Source of the DNA: Clytia hemisphaerica
Taxonomy: Eukaryota; Cnidaria; Hydrozoa; Leptothecata; Clytiidae
Assembly: GCA_902728285.1 (NCBI GenBank)
Contig: CACVBU010000237.1
Span: forward strand, 744,001 to 808,000
Direction: 5' to 3'
DNA: 64,000 nucleotides
Below the pieces are notes generated by a model. It did no database searches. It worked only from the letters and a program-made list of their open reading frames with translations, and was not told the origin of the DNA. Of this stretch, positions 55,201 to 64,000 are shown in pieces (position 1 is the stretch's first letter; each line of letters opens with the position of its first letter). Both the position numbers and the translations under genes were made by a program.

Positions 55201-58200
55201 GACATTTTGTTGAGTTTATTATCTCAACATTTTTATGACAAATAGTTATATTTTGAAGAGGACCAACAAAGCGATTTTTAGACATAAGCATAACTTTGCA
55301 TTTGTCAGGGTGGATGGTTAACGAGTTTTTCTTGGCAAACGATTCAAGTTGATGGGCACTTCTTTGAAGGTTTTTGATGACAATATCGCTATGTGGATCT
55401 GATGTGTACGCTGTTGAGTCGTCGGCTAACTGATCTAGATCACAATCAATGCTTTCACTCATGTCGTTAACATTAACTGAAAAGCACGGTGGGCCGATAA
55501 GAGACCCTTGCGGTACTCCAAATTCCACATCAGCACAATCTGAGTTGACTCCATTGATAACAGTGAATTGCTTACGATTCGACAAATAACTCTCAAGATA
55601 GGTTAAAAAGTCACCTGATACCCCTGAAGCGCTTAGCTTTTTTAGTAGAATTGGGTGGGATACGCTATCAAATGCTTTTCGAAAATCTATGAACAGGGTA
55701 CCAACTGATTGGCGGGAGTCGATGGCTTTTCTCCACTTCTCGGTCATATAGAGTAGGATGTCATCGGTCGATCGATTTGGTCTAAAGCCCCACTGGTGTT
55801 CGGATTCGAGACAATGCTCCCTGAGATGGTCAGTTAATTGTGAGCAGACAAGATGTTCAACAATTTTACTTGGGATTGAGAGTAATGATATCGGCCTGTA
55901 ATTTGAACAATCCGATTTAGAGCCTTTCTTGAAGACTGCAGATACTTTAGAAGTTTTCCATTGAGTTGGAAAAGTACCAGACGATAAACTACATTTGACA
56001 ACGTACTGTAAACCCTCAACTGAGGCTTTCGGGTTCAAAGATAGGTCCTTAGCGGTGATGTTATCAGGACCCCCGGCTTTACCAATTTTTACAGCAGCTT
56101 TGAACGATTTTTGAAGAAGTTCTTTTGAGAATTGGATTGTAGATATAGTAGGGGTCACTCGATAAATGTACGAGTTCAAAGATCCATATTCGTCAGTCTG
56201 TGGAGGTGTCGCAAGTTGTTTTCCGATATTAGCAAAAAATTTATTCATTGTTTTTGCTTTATCAGTGTCATCAGTAACAATGGTATCATTTTCATTTTTT
56301 AAGGGACCAATGTGTCGGCTATTTGATTTCCCTTTGAATTTTTTTACAAGCGACCAGAATGATTTTGAGGACTCGCATGTCACAAATTTCTCTCTCCAGT
56401 AATTTGCTTTAGTGGTTCTTATCAAGTTGGTGCATTTGTTTTTGGCTCTTTTGTAGTCCTTCCATTCTTTAGAATTTCGTGGGGTTTGTCTTGCTTTATT
56501 TAATAGCTTGAAGCGGTCATTTATAGCTTTACGTACATCCCCATTCATCCAGGGTTGATTGTTGTTTCGAACTCTCACTTTCCTAGTTGTAATGTGAGAG
56601 GAGAGGACGTTTTTAAAAAGATGTTCCCAACACCATAACGAGTCATCTGGGTCGTCAAACATAGAAATAATATGCCATGGACAGGTTTCCAGGTCCTTGT
56701 TAAGTTTCGCGTTATCAATGTCCTTGTAATTTCTAACAGAAATCAATTTTGGTGGTGAACTTATACGCCGTAGATTCAATAAGAAATAAATGAGGTCATG
56801 ATCAGAAAGCCCCATTGCATATGTTCCTTTTTTCAAAACTTTATCTGGGTTCGATGTAATGGCCAGATCAATAAGTGTCTTTGAGGTTGCAGTGATTCGA
56901 GTAAATTTCATTATAACGTTCGTCAAAGAATGTTCAGCAAGAACTTGGTTAAAGTCTTTCGTTAGTTTATTGTTATCTTCGGACATGTCAATGTTGAAGT
57001 CACCAAGAAGAAATATATTTGATCGATGGTTAAAACGGTTCAGAATTAGTGTAAAACTTTGAAGAAACTTTTTCATTTTGGGAGGGCGATAAATACAACC
57101 CAGAAGGTATTTTTGAGAGTTAATAGTTCCTTCTATCCAAATCGACTCGATCTTTGTATCAACTTCAATTTCATCTACCACAAGGTCTCTTTTGTAATAG
57201 ACGAGGACACCACCCCAACTGTTTTTAGCTTTTCTGTCTCTCCGATAGAAGAGATAATTGTCAATTTTTAGATCAACATCATCATGCTCAGTTTCGTTTA
57301 AGTGAGTCTCTGTGATTGCAAATAAGTCAAATTTACTTTCTCTTAAAAGAATTCTCACATCTTCGAGTTTGTGGAAAAGACCATTTACATTCAAGTGACC
57401 ACATTTTAAACATGGGATAGGTGTCTGCAGTTGTTTGAGTAATATAGGATGACTGGCGACCATATTGTCTGTGAACTTTTCACCTAAAGGTGCAGGTTGA
57501 TCGCAACCCTGTTTTTGGTGCTGTAATGATGGGCTTAACAGCATTAACCCTTGAACTTTTCACCTAAAGGTGCAGGTTGATCGCAACCCTGTTTTTGGTG
57601 CTGTAATGATGGGCTTAACAGCATTAACCCTTGAACTTTTCACCTAAAGGTGCAGGTTGATCGCAACCCTGTTTTTGGTGCTGTATTGATGGGCTTAACA
57701 GCATTTACCCGCATTAACCATATATTTTTGATTTTTGTATTTGTCTTCTTATTCTTTTTTATATTGCTCTAAAAGAAGAAAGGCTTCTCCCACGACACAG
57801 GTTCAGCCTTATTCACTAATTCTTAATGGAGTGAATTTTTTTATCTGTGGCATGGGTACTGAGTGACAGTTAGTCACACTAGGAAATCTAGCTTTCAGAA
57901 AAAACAACATCAGTCATCTACAGGATGTATTTGCAACAACAAGGATGAGAGTTACCTGAATCAAGTTTGCAAGACAATTAATTAAAACTTGAAAGTTTGA
58001 AATAAAATAAAACGTGCAGCAGCCAAAATCAACCAACCAAAATTTGTCATTCAATTCCCGAGACAGTGCTTCGAGTTTTAAGGCCTTGTTTATATGCTAA
58101 AGTAAAAAAAAATCTGCACATGTAAATGGGTCAGTGTTTGAGGTCCGGCAAAATTTCCGGGAAGTAGCCTATCCGGCGGTGCGCGGATCTAGGTGGGTCC

Positions 58201-58707
58201 CGTCTCCCCCGTAGATCTTTTTCTTGGGAAGTTGATCTTCAAATTAGTTTTCAAGGTTGGCTTGGCTCAAACTTTTTCATCTATGGCTCAAATTTTAGGC
58301 AATTTCTCATAGTTTTTGAAAATGTTAATTTCATCAAAAAGCGCCGGGTTATTTTTTCATAAATCCCTTTAGAAGTTTTGCGACGCATTTTTTTGCTTGC
58401 GAGTCAAGTAAACGATATAGCGCTTTCGCAGCATTAATCTTTGATATGCATTTTGGCGGGACGCTAGTGTGACTAACTGAGTGAGATAGAGAAAATAATA
58501 ATTTTGGGAAAATAATAAAAATCTTACAGTTGAAAGCAAACGGTTGATTCCTTTCACTCTCTGTTGTGGTGTGATGTTTGGTAGATGTTCCTGTATGATG
58601 GCATCTGTTATCCCTTTAGGGGTTTCCTTGCATAACTCTAAAACTTTTCCTTCAAAATCTATAAATTCTACAGGTTCTTGTTTAACTTGCACGTTTGCAG
58701 CCGCCAT
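46225..58707 (-). CDS. POLR3F: RNA polymerase III subunit RPC6 (POLR3F/RPC39), eight exons
   Basis: Coding exons on the minus strand are 58528-58707, 50471-50538, 50071-50138, 48739-48851, 48324-48467, 47668-47775, 46955-47164 and 46225-46299. They total 966 bp and 321 residues, against 316 in human. All introns are GT-AG and phases agree. RPC6 belongs to the Pol III-specific RPC3-RPC6-RPC7 subcomplex that helps initiation and TFIIIB recruitment at tRNA and 5S genes in the nucleus. Tandem winged helices cover about residues 12-150 (ITDAIIQEHLPNITPQQR; GVWIRDIRYKSNLQMTAVNK). The middle is very conserved (GGAWYSDQDFEAEFVDILNQ; SYASSHEVWKFIAELGISK). Cys293, Cys296, Cys302 and Cys313 keep the 3-6-11 spacing of the family's iron-sulfur site. 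The ATG (58707) is in a good context (aaaATGGCG). A Ser/Thr-rich stretch at about residues 255-264 is the least conserved part. Intron 1 is 8 kb and holds a LINE in sense orientation. Confidence 0.95.
47984..48219. mobile_element. GGCGAG-motif MITE in POLR3F intron 5
   Basis: TA-flanked (47982-47983 and 48220-48221), ends AGGGAATTTATTTTGGCGAG and CAAAATAAGTTCCCT. Interior repeats of ATTTTGGCGAGT. Clean member of the motif family. Confidence 0.75.
49247..50052. mobile_element. 806 bp Tc1/mariner-type element with ~200 bp inverted arms, in POLR3F intron 3
   Basis: TA-flanked (49245-49246 and 50053-50054). Ends CCGGGTGCACCAAAAAAAAG and TTTTTTTTGGTGCACCCGG; the arms stay complementary for about 200 bp each. 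Two short minus-strand frames (49303-49536, 49678-49872) might be transposase remnants but show no catalytic motif. The right end is only 18 bp from the splice donor of exon 3. Confidence 0.82.
51749..51926. mobile_element. 178 bp near-perfect hairpin MITE
   Basis: TA-flanked. Arms of about 80 bp starting GACCTTTTTTTAAAGAGG are almost exactly complementary, with a short loop around ttttaaaatatacatga. POLR3F intron 1. Confidence 0.85.
52374..53413. mobile_element. 1.04 kb TA-flanked element with CCGTGAGAGGTCC ends
   Basis: TA at 52372-52373 and 53414-53415. Inverted ends CCGTGAGAGGTCCTAAAGCC and GGCTTTAGGACCTCTCACGG. It includes a short tandem repeat (taatatacgtcgtctat, at 52937-53003). No transposase frame. 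POLR3F intron 1. Confidence 0.82.
53733..54058. mobile_element. hAT-like MITE (8-bp duplication) enclosing a tRNA-like sequence
   Basis: TTTAAAGA occurs at 53725-53732 and 54059-54066. Arms share GGCTAA-GCTT-AGATGCATCCGGC-type sequence (53740-53764 and 54030-54055). A tRNA-like segment and a GC-rich patch (cgctacgcgctccgcgc) lie inside. Confidence 0.68.
53801..53875 (-). other. tRNA-derived sequence with A and B boxes
   Basis: On the minus strand it reads TGGCCTAGTGG (A box, 53850-53860) and GGTTCGAGACC (B box, 53806-53816) at the proper spacing. The T-stem and acceptor stem do not pair, so it is not a working tRNA gene; a SINE head or decayed tRNA is likelier. Confidence 0.5.
54563..57544 (-). 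CDS. LINE ORF2: AP endonuclease and reverse transcriptase, 993 codons, intact
   Basis: The protein would nick target DNA and prime reverse transcription there. The endonuclease has GHLNVNGLFHKLEDV, LFAITETHLNE, WGGVLVYYKRDL, LGCIYRPPKM, LLGDFNIDM and the SDH motif in AMGLSDHDLIYF. RT motifs are NYRPISLLSIPSKIVEH, QWGFRPNRSTDDILLY, IDFRKAFDSVSHPILL, FGVPQGSLIGPPCFSVNVND and QLADDSTAY, where the usual Phe before ADD is Leu. The C-terminal region has LIWGNCSDALLSSIEKVHIRAARFI and RSFMYRAAIVWNNIPSSIQE. No stop or frameshift breaks it, unlike the LINE at 8339-13417, and its sequence differs enough to be a separate family. The start at 57544 is the first ATG of the last tandem unit. A start further in (57475, in ATGGTCGCC) is also plausible. 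Confidence 0.9.
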   Translation of the reverse strand: MLLSPSLQHQKQGCDQPAPLGEKFTDNMVASHPILLKQLQTPIPCLKCGHLNVNGLFHKLEDVRILLRESKFDLFAITETHLNETEHDDVDLKIDNYLFYRRDRKAKNSWGGVLVYYKRDLVVDEIEVDTKIESIWIEGTINSQKYLLGCIYRPPKMKKFLQSFTLILNRFNHRSNIFLLGDFNIDMSEDNNKLTKDFNQVLAEHSLTNVIMKFTRITATSKTLIDLAITSNPDKVLKKGTYAMGLSDHDLIYFLLNLRRISSPPKLISVRNYKDIDNAKLNKDLETCPWHIISMFDDPDDSLWCWEHLFKNVLSSHITTRKVRVRNNNQPWMNGDVRKAINDRFKLLNKARQTPRNSKEWKDYKRAKNKCTNLIRTTKANYWREKFVTCESSKSFWSLVKKFKGKSNSRHIGPLKNENDTIVTDDTDKAKTMNKFFANIGKQLATPPQTDEYGSLNSYIYRVTPTISTIQFSKELLQKSFKAAVKIGKAGGPDNITAKDLSLNPKASVEGLQYVVKCSLSSGTFPTQWKTSKVSAVFKKGSKSDCSNYRPISLLSIPSKIVEHLVCSQLTDHLREHCLESEHQWGFRPNRSTDDILLYMTEKWRKAIDSRQSVGTLFIDFRKAFDSVSHPILLKKLSASGVSGDFLTYLESYLSNRKQFTVINGVNSDCADVEFGVPQGSLIGPPCFSVNVNDMSESIDCDLDQLADDSTAYTSDPHSDIVIKNLQRSAHQLESFAKKNSLTIHPDKCKVMLMSKNRFVGPLQNITICHKNVEIINSTKCLGVTIDDELKWDVHAQKITKMFGVKVKKLYQMRGMPKSTLSTIYFQGILPSVLYAILIWGNCSDALLSSIEKVHIRAARFIQRIKKSVPDIYVLSQAKWKEIIYYYKKSIACKVYKIYNGLSSPLLSELISKSNTRGNRKSSKIDQVKFTFVDYKRSFMYRAAIVWNNIPSSIQEIKTYKAFTKALNKSDCLDKINFNMTGRALLYKDYVYY
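57473..57715 (-). repeat. 80-bp tandem units at the LINE 5' end
   Basis: Three units, period exactly 80 bp (landmarks gaacttttcacc at 57473, 57553 and 57633). Each unit on the minus strand carries an ATG and a 26-codon frame ending in TAA, the last two bases of which overlap the next ATG (TAATG). The innermost unit leads without a stop into the 993-codon frame. Confidence 0.85.
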
Positions 58708-58937
58708 TTTGATTTTTCATCTACTTTCGATTTGGTGAAGGCTTCTTCGTAAAAGCGAAAGACATGTACCTATTTTTTGGATCCGGCATCCGGGAATAGT
58801 GTCAGGACCTGCAGGCGACCTGGTAGGGTTGGGTATGGGTGTGGCTTGGGTGTGGTTACGTATCAGATTGGCTAGGAATTTGGTTATTTTACTATGTTTT
58901 CTAAATTACTGATTGACTTACCGACAGATCGCCACCG

Positions 58938-59336
58938 GTGGGATTCGAACCCACTAAATGCAAAGTTCTGATGCTTAGAAACCCCGGGGGGGGGGTACTA
59001 GGTTTGCGAGGTGACGGGTATGTCCGAGCCGAAAATCGAAAATCGACCCTTTGAGAGACAAAATTTTGGTGATTTTGGGACCCTTTGAGAGACTTTTTCC
59101 TAAATTTTGGTCCATTTTTTCCAAATTTTGGTTTGATTTTCACCAAATTTTGATCAAAATTCTTGGAAATCGTGACCCTTTGAGAGAGAAATTTTTGATT
59201 TTTGTGATTTTGGGACCCTTTCAGAGACTAACTTTTGAATTTGTACCCCTTTGAGAGACTTTTGAGGAATGAGAAAAGCGAGAAAAGGTACCCTTATGGC
59301 TCGCACATACCCATGCCTTATCCACTGCGCCACGGA
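58938..59336 (-). other. tRNA-derived sequence split by an insertion
   Basis: The T-arm half (58938-58954) gives a perfect GTGGG-TTCGAAT-CCCAC stem-loop on the minus strand. The D-arm half with A box TGGCGCAGTGG is at 59322-59332. About 334 bp separate the halves. The acceptor stem pairs only partly, so this may be a SINE head rather than a tRNA gene. Confidence 0.6.
58978..59311. mobile_element. Element inserted in the tRNA-like sequence
   Basis: Ends gggtatgtccgagcc (59016-59030) and ggctcgcacataccc are inverted. ATGCTTA on the left and ATGCCTTA on the right look like an 8-bp duplication with one base lost. The interior is a five-fold repeat of a ~60-bp unit containing accctttgagagac. Confidence 0.65.
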
Positions 59337-59645
59337 TTCATGCCGAAAGAGCGTTTCTGACGGCTATTTATATTGTACAAACTACAGACCAGACTGTATT
59401 AAGAGAAAATCACACTGATATAACTCACACAGAACCAGAAAGTCAGAAAAACTACGAACAAGAGACTGGAAAGTACGAAATAAGTCCAGATCTGTCTTTC
59501 GTCTTTACGAAGAAGCCACGACCTTTCGATTTCGCGCGTGACTTCTTTACCAGTTTGCCCGATATTCGAATATCGGGGATAATTCTTCTTGCTCCGCAAC
59601 AGGATTGAATGAATCGGTCTTCTAGGTCACAGTGTGGATGTAACA

Positions 59646-60007
59646 GGGCCCACGCCACTGGGGGGGCCGGGGGGCTATGGCCCCTCCACTTTTTTGCAAA
59701 GCAAAATAAAAAATTTCTCTTCACCTAATTACTTTTTTCTTTTCTGTGCGCGTGCCAATAAAAACGTTAGAACCTTTCTAAGAAGGGACAGATGGACACT
59801 TAAATAAGTCTAATTATACTATTTTGTTTTAAACAAACAAACTTAACAGTTTTCTTTCAGAAAATCAGAACAAAAAAGAAGCTGTTTTAGCCAAATAAGA
59901 CAGGTCAAAATCGAAAATTTTCCGGCCCGTCGGCGCAAACCATGCAAACCATTAGTCACTATATTTTTGTTGGCCCCCTCACTTTCAAAATCGTTGCGCG
60001 GGCCCCG
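59646..60007. mobile_element. Possible hAT-like element with GGGCCC ends
   Basis: Left cagggcccacgcca and right gcgcgggccccgta form rough inverted ends. The inner part (gtcggcgcaaaccatg, 59929-59944) resembles segments at about 19370 and 20953. Confidence 0.4.
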
Positions 60008-60514
60008 TAGTAAACCACACTGAAACGACCGCCTTCCATCACGCAATCGCGCATCACGCTCGCGAAAGAGCGCGCGAACATTACTAACGCTTACATGTCA
60101 TGTACCAGATAAATATGTCATCTCCAGTACATTTTAGATTACTCATTGAAAACAGATTACAATATAGTCATTTTTCATGTCTCGATTATTCAATTCCGAA
60201 TATAAGATATTCAGGAGAAAAAAAGAGAAACACCTGGGTAATCTAGTTAAAAAAACCGAAAGTAAATGGTAGACAAAGTAATGAGCCAAGGCAAAACGAG
60301 ATTAGCGTACCACTATGAAAGAAACCGCCTCCGGCGGTCGATTAAGGGCATGGCTGTAGTAGAGGGGGGGTTGTAACACAGATCTGTAAAGCCCGAAGGG
60401 CTAGATATGCAACTTTAAGCTTTCTCCAGCACCCTCGACTCCATGGCTTATCTAACCCCCTTACGCTATTGATGATTCTGATGGACGCGTTGACGGGGGA
60501 TATAAGCCCTGGTG
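60008..60514. other. Intergenic, nothing firm
   Basis: Contains the cccgaagggctaga core (60391-60404) shared with 28341-28631, and otherwise no recognisable feature. Confidence 0.4.
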
Positions 60515-62085
60515 CACTTTAAAAACGAAAGTACTTTTAGGCATGTACGCGAAACGTATGTCGATTAGCATAATCCCGCCATTTTACAAATTCCGAGAAT
60601 TTGAAAAAATCAAAACAAGCTAAATAATGGCTGATGTAAATAGTAAATTTAAAAGTCAAAGACAGATTCTCAAAATGAAGAAGTTGAAGTATGAAGAACT
60701 CTTGGCAAACCAATCAATTGACAAAATTGCAAAATGTCATTTAAATGAAACTTGATTGGCAGAGAAAGATACTACGAGACCTTGATAAGCAGTCTATCCC
60801 TGCACTGAGCGAACTGGAACTGCTTGTAAAACGATTTTTTACAGAAAGACAAAAGGACTATGGAAAATAGTTTAAAGATTCACTCGAAAAGACCCTCTGC
60901 TGTCCACATATAATTGTTTTGCTTGAACTGATTTCCAACAGCAATCTTGCATGGTTCTTTATAATCTGATCACTTGTGATGAATGAGACTGACTGATGTT
61001 TATACATTTTGACATCTATCTTGTCCATGACCATGGGCATCAGGAGTATGAAAAAGAAAAAAGCATACATCTCCAGTGATTGCTTGACTGGTAGTCAAAA
61101 TGAACTGATCGGTACAGAAGCTTTTACAAACGACAATAATACAAACTCACTGCAAAAATGTTCTGGTTATGGTTTATACAATTAAAAGCTTGGCAATTAT
61201 GTGAACAATTCTAATCAACTGATGAATGTGTAAAAGCAAGAAACTTCAAGTATTGAAAAAGAAATAAATCTGTTTCTTTAATGTTTACCATGAAACAATT
61301 CTTTAAACATATTCTATTACCAGACTGAAAATTTATTTATATTGACCGTAAATGTCAAAAAGTATACAAATTAGTATGGTATAATACAGTGTGTATATTG
61401 GACTAAATTTGACAAAAAATGTTGAAGCTGGAAGTATTTTTTTTATCGGGATAAAATTTATGCAAACATATAACAAATCTGTCATCTAGATTATCAATTA
61501 ATGACATTTAGACTTTTTTGGATTTCAGTTGAATTTATTCTGACCTAAAGATTATGTTTCACTGTCGTCATCATGTTCTGATTTGCTACATAACAAAATT
61601 TTTGGAAAGTTTTCCATAGAGTCTTCAGTTTTTAACCTATTTTGAGGAGTACTTTTTTTCATAAGCTGTATTAAGTGTCAAATTTTATTATTTTATAGAT
61701 GAATATTTCTGGACATTGTTTCAAAAGATAGCAATCAACTACATTTTGGTCAAAATTCCAGAATAGAACTTTAAGATTATATATGTCTTTTCAGTTCAAA
61801 GTTCAAGTTCTGTTATTTTGATACAAAATGATTGAGAAAATTACTACAAAAAATTGAATACATATCTCTGCTTTTTTTTTGTAAATGTCACATTTTCTTT
61901 GGAGCAAAGCTGTTTCATTTTAAAGCATCTGATACTTTGAAGCTGAAAGGACTGATAAAACAAGATTTAATTTTTGGAACTTTTTTCAATCAAAAATTAG
62001 GAACATTAAAGGCAAAAATAAAATTGGGAATTTGTACTTTACCTTCACTGTTCTCGAGACTTGACAAAATTAATTGATAATAAAA

Positions 62086-62432
62086 CCTTGAGGGAAGAAA
62101 TTTTGGCAGGAATTTAATTTGGCGGGTGGTTGAAAAAGTTTTTTCAGAGGAATTTAATTTGGCGGATTGCTAGAAAAAAGAAATTAGGCGAGAATTTATT
62201 TATTTGGCGGTTGAAGGAAATTTTTGGCCAAAAATGTTTTACCAAATAAGCAAAAAAACCTGTTTTAAGGTCTGAAATAGCACAAATTTGGAGAATACAT
62301 GAGATAAATTAAATTTGGAGGGAATTTAATTTGACGTATGGTAGAAAAAAGAAACTTTGGTGGAAACTTAATTTGGCAGATTCCTGGTAAATCCGCAAAA
62401 ATTTTATTTCCGTCATAATTTTTCCTTTAAGG
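62086..62432. mobile_element. GGCGAAT-motif MITE, copy within copy 2
   Basis: Reverse-complement equivalent of 6210-6518. The TA at one flank has become AA. Units GGAATTTAATTTGGCGG are well preserved. Confidence 0.7.
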
Positions 62433-63045
62433 TAGTCCTAACAATCGACCTCTTTTAATATTGAATTCAACAAATCTATATTATTTTCAAGCCTTTCCCA
62501 TGAACATTTTCCATAGGACCAGTAAATATTTCTAACTTTTTTTGTTAATTGAATAAAACGAAATGTTCCAAGTTTATTAAAGTTTCATGTAAAATGTATT
62601 CCTGCAGATTTCTTTTGATCATCTACCAAATTTCTAAAAAACTTATTACACCATGTTTTTATTATCAAAACCCTGAGTTGAAAATCGTTTAAAGATTCAA
62701 AAGAAAAAATCTTTAAAATGGCACGTATAAAGATTCACACAAGAATATCAAATCATTTTTTACTAGAAAACTCTTATTAATTTAATTTAATTCCAAACTC
62801 TATACAATGATTCATAGCTAGCATTAAAATTTCATCATAAATTTCGAATGGGTATTTTACATAATTCAATGTGTTCTAAATAAATAAATAAATTCTTAAT
62901 GAATGATGATATAGTACAGAAAAACAAAATCACCAAAAATTAGTTATCGCCAAAATTGAAAGAATTGCTTCCTCACCCTGCCTCACCATAATAAGGGCCC
63001 CTAATAAGTTCTTGCCAGAATTAAAATTTCCAGTGATTTTCCTAA

Positions 63046-63820
63046 GGGGCCGTCCACATAGTACGTACGCACTAAGGGGGAGAGGGGGTGTCTTCTCAAA
63101 AGCATATGCTTGCGTACAGAGGGGAAGGGGAGGGGTCGAAAGAAAAAGTAAGTACGCAGAAAAAAAATTCACAGCCCTTTTTTTGCTTGTAAAATTGATT
63201 GAAAGAGAATAAAAAGAGAATTATTATTCGCTTGTTCCTTAAGGTCGCTACCAACTCAGCATTTTATGGTCGTCGAACAAGGCGCGCGGCTTAATTATTG
63301 CATAAATTACATAAATCAAGCCTTCAAAGGTCGCCTTGAGCGCAACAAGAGTTGAAACTTTTCAACTTTTTTCGCTTGGCTGTGCGGCTTCCCTATTGTT
63401 CTTTTTTAAATAGCCAATCAGAAGAGACATTTAACTCTCTTGTACCGTGTGCAAAAAGATATCAACAATAGAAAAAAGAAAAAATGTGCAGCATATCTCC
63501 CCTTTGTTTCGGATCAGTGGAATGGGAAAAGCGTTCTGCGACCGAAGCGCCCGAGCTGTGCGCCTTGTTCGACGACCATAAAATGCTGAGTGGGTAGCGA
63601 CCTTTACAAAATATCAGCTGTTTCTCTCTCATGGGAAAAGGGGAAAACCCAAGCCTTTTGAATTTGATTTTTTTTTCAGCCAGGGGGGGGGGGTGTGAAT
63701 GAAAAAAGTACGTACTCACCAGGGGGTATAGCTATTTGCATCTGCTTGCCTATAGGGGGAGGGGTATATATATACTAAATTTTTGACATTTTAGTGCGTA
63801 CGTACTATGTGGATGGCCCC
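63046..63820. mobile_element. PIF/Harbinger-type MITE (TTA/TAA) with a newer MITE inside
   Basis: Equivalent of 5156-5581, ends GGGGCCGTCCACATAGTACG and CGTACTATGTGGATGGCCCC, flanked by TAA (63043-63045 and 63821-63823). Longer than copy 1 because of the 362 bp insertion at 63242. Confidence 0.78.
63242..63603. mobile_element. 362 bp MITE with TTA duplication, empty site visible in copy 1
   Basis: Ends AGGTCGCTACCAACTCAGC and GCTGAGTGGGTAGCGACCT form inverted repeats of about 47 bp. TTA is duplicated at 63239-63241 and 63604-63606. Copy 1 (about 5379-5395) has the uninterrupted sequence, which proves the insertion. The 3-bp TTA points to PIF/Harbinger. Confidence 0.88.
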
Positions 63821-64000
63821 TAAGTAACCCCAAAGTTCTATTTGAAACCAGGGGGGGGGTCTTGCAGTTACTCCTTGACACTATGTGGAGTAACTGCAAT
63901 TTCGGACATTTTCTACAGACACCACCACCCTTGCAGTTATTCCATAGTGTACTAACTGATTTTACCCTCAAAATTGGTGTATACCACCCCCAAAAGTGCC

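Larger units (their letters stand above)
54206..57715 (-). mobile_element. Second LINE (CR1/Jockey-like), intact ORF2, in POLR3F intron 1
   Basis: The 3' end has a (TAA/ATT)n tail at 54206-54235, and the body contains one long open frame (54563-57544). The 5' side carries three 80-bp tandem units (57473-57715). No ORF1 is visible upstream, so it is either 5'-truncated or a single-ORF type. It lies in the same orientation as POLR3F. Confidence 0.85.
60515..63849. mobile_element. Inverted second copy of the 4.2 kb element
   Basis: It starts CACTTTAAAAACGAAAG, the complement of the right end of copy 1, and follows copy 1 backwards to about 63849 (equivalent to 5129). There another G-run foldback sequence begins (63850-64000, containing gcagttactcc and its complement), so the outer end is hidden or lies outside the window. 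Both passengers of copy 1 are present at the same places (62086-62432 and 63046-63820). Confidence 0.8.

Overview
The window is nuclear DNA from an animal, most likely a marine invertebrate. It is AT-rich, with spliced genes using GT-AG introns, one conserved eukaryotic housekeeping gene, one ciliary coiled-coil gene, and very dense transposable elements. There are no operons, ribosome binding sites or prokaryotic signals. I cannot fix the phylum from sequence alone; a cnidarian, sponge or lophotrochozoan would all fit the mix of Ngaro-type and CR1/Jockey-type retroelements.

Layout. (1) 1-1884 has no recognisable gene. (2) 1885-16855 is one Ngaro-like tyrosine-recombinase retrotransposon with split direct repeats (A1 at 1885-2062; B1-A2-B2 at 16172-16855). 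Its gag is cut by three later insertions: a TA-flanked MITE (2655-3325), a 4.2 kb terminal-inverted-repeat element (3768-8014) and a 5.1 kb LINE on the minus strand (8339-13417), the LINE carrying its own 215 bp insertion. Each insertion has a target duplication and taking them out leaves the gag frame open. Pol (RT/RNase H) and the tyrosine recombinase follow uninterrupted. (3) 17-29 kb is gene-poor: several MITE-like elements, a 55 bp minisatellite (24291-24665) and one weak candidate secreted-protein ORF. (4) 29388-40379, minus strand, is a ten-exon gene for a DUF4200 coiled-coil protein of the CCDC42/CFAP73 type (366 aa), its introns full of MITEs. (5) 40.4-46.2 kb is intergenic with several MITEs. 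(6) 46225-58707, minus strand, is an eight-exon gene for the RNA polymerase III subunit RPC6/POLR3F (321 aa); its 8 kb first intron holds an intact 993-codon LINE ORF. (7) 58.7-64 kb is intergenic: a tRNA-derived sequence split by an insertion, then a second, inverted copy of the 4.2 kb element, itself carrying a newer 362 bp MITE.

The two host genes are unrelated in function (tRNA/5S transcription; cilium/flagellum assembly) and lie in the same orientation about 6 kb apart. The most unusual content is the set of TA-flanked non-coding elements whose interior is built from variants of one short motif (AATTTCGCGAA, AATTTGGCGAA, ATTTTAGCGAA, ACTTTCGCGAA), found at ten or more sites. I did not recognise this as a named family.

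All exon boundaries were set by hand from splice sites, reading phase and family resemblance; no alignment was run.
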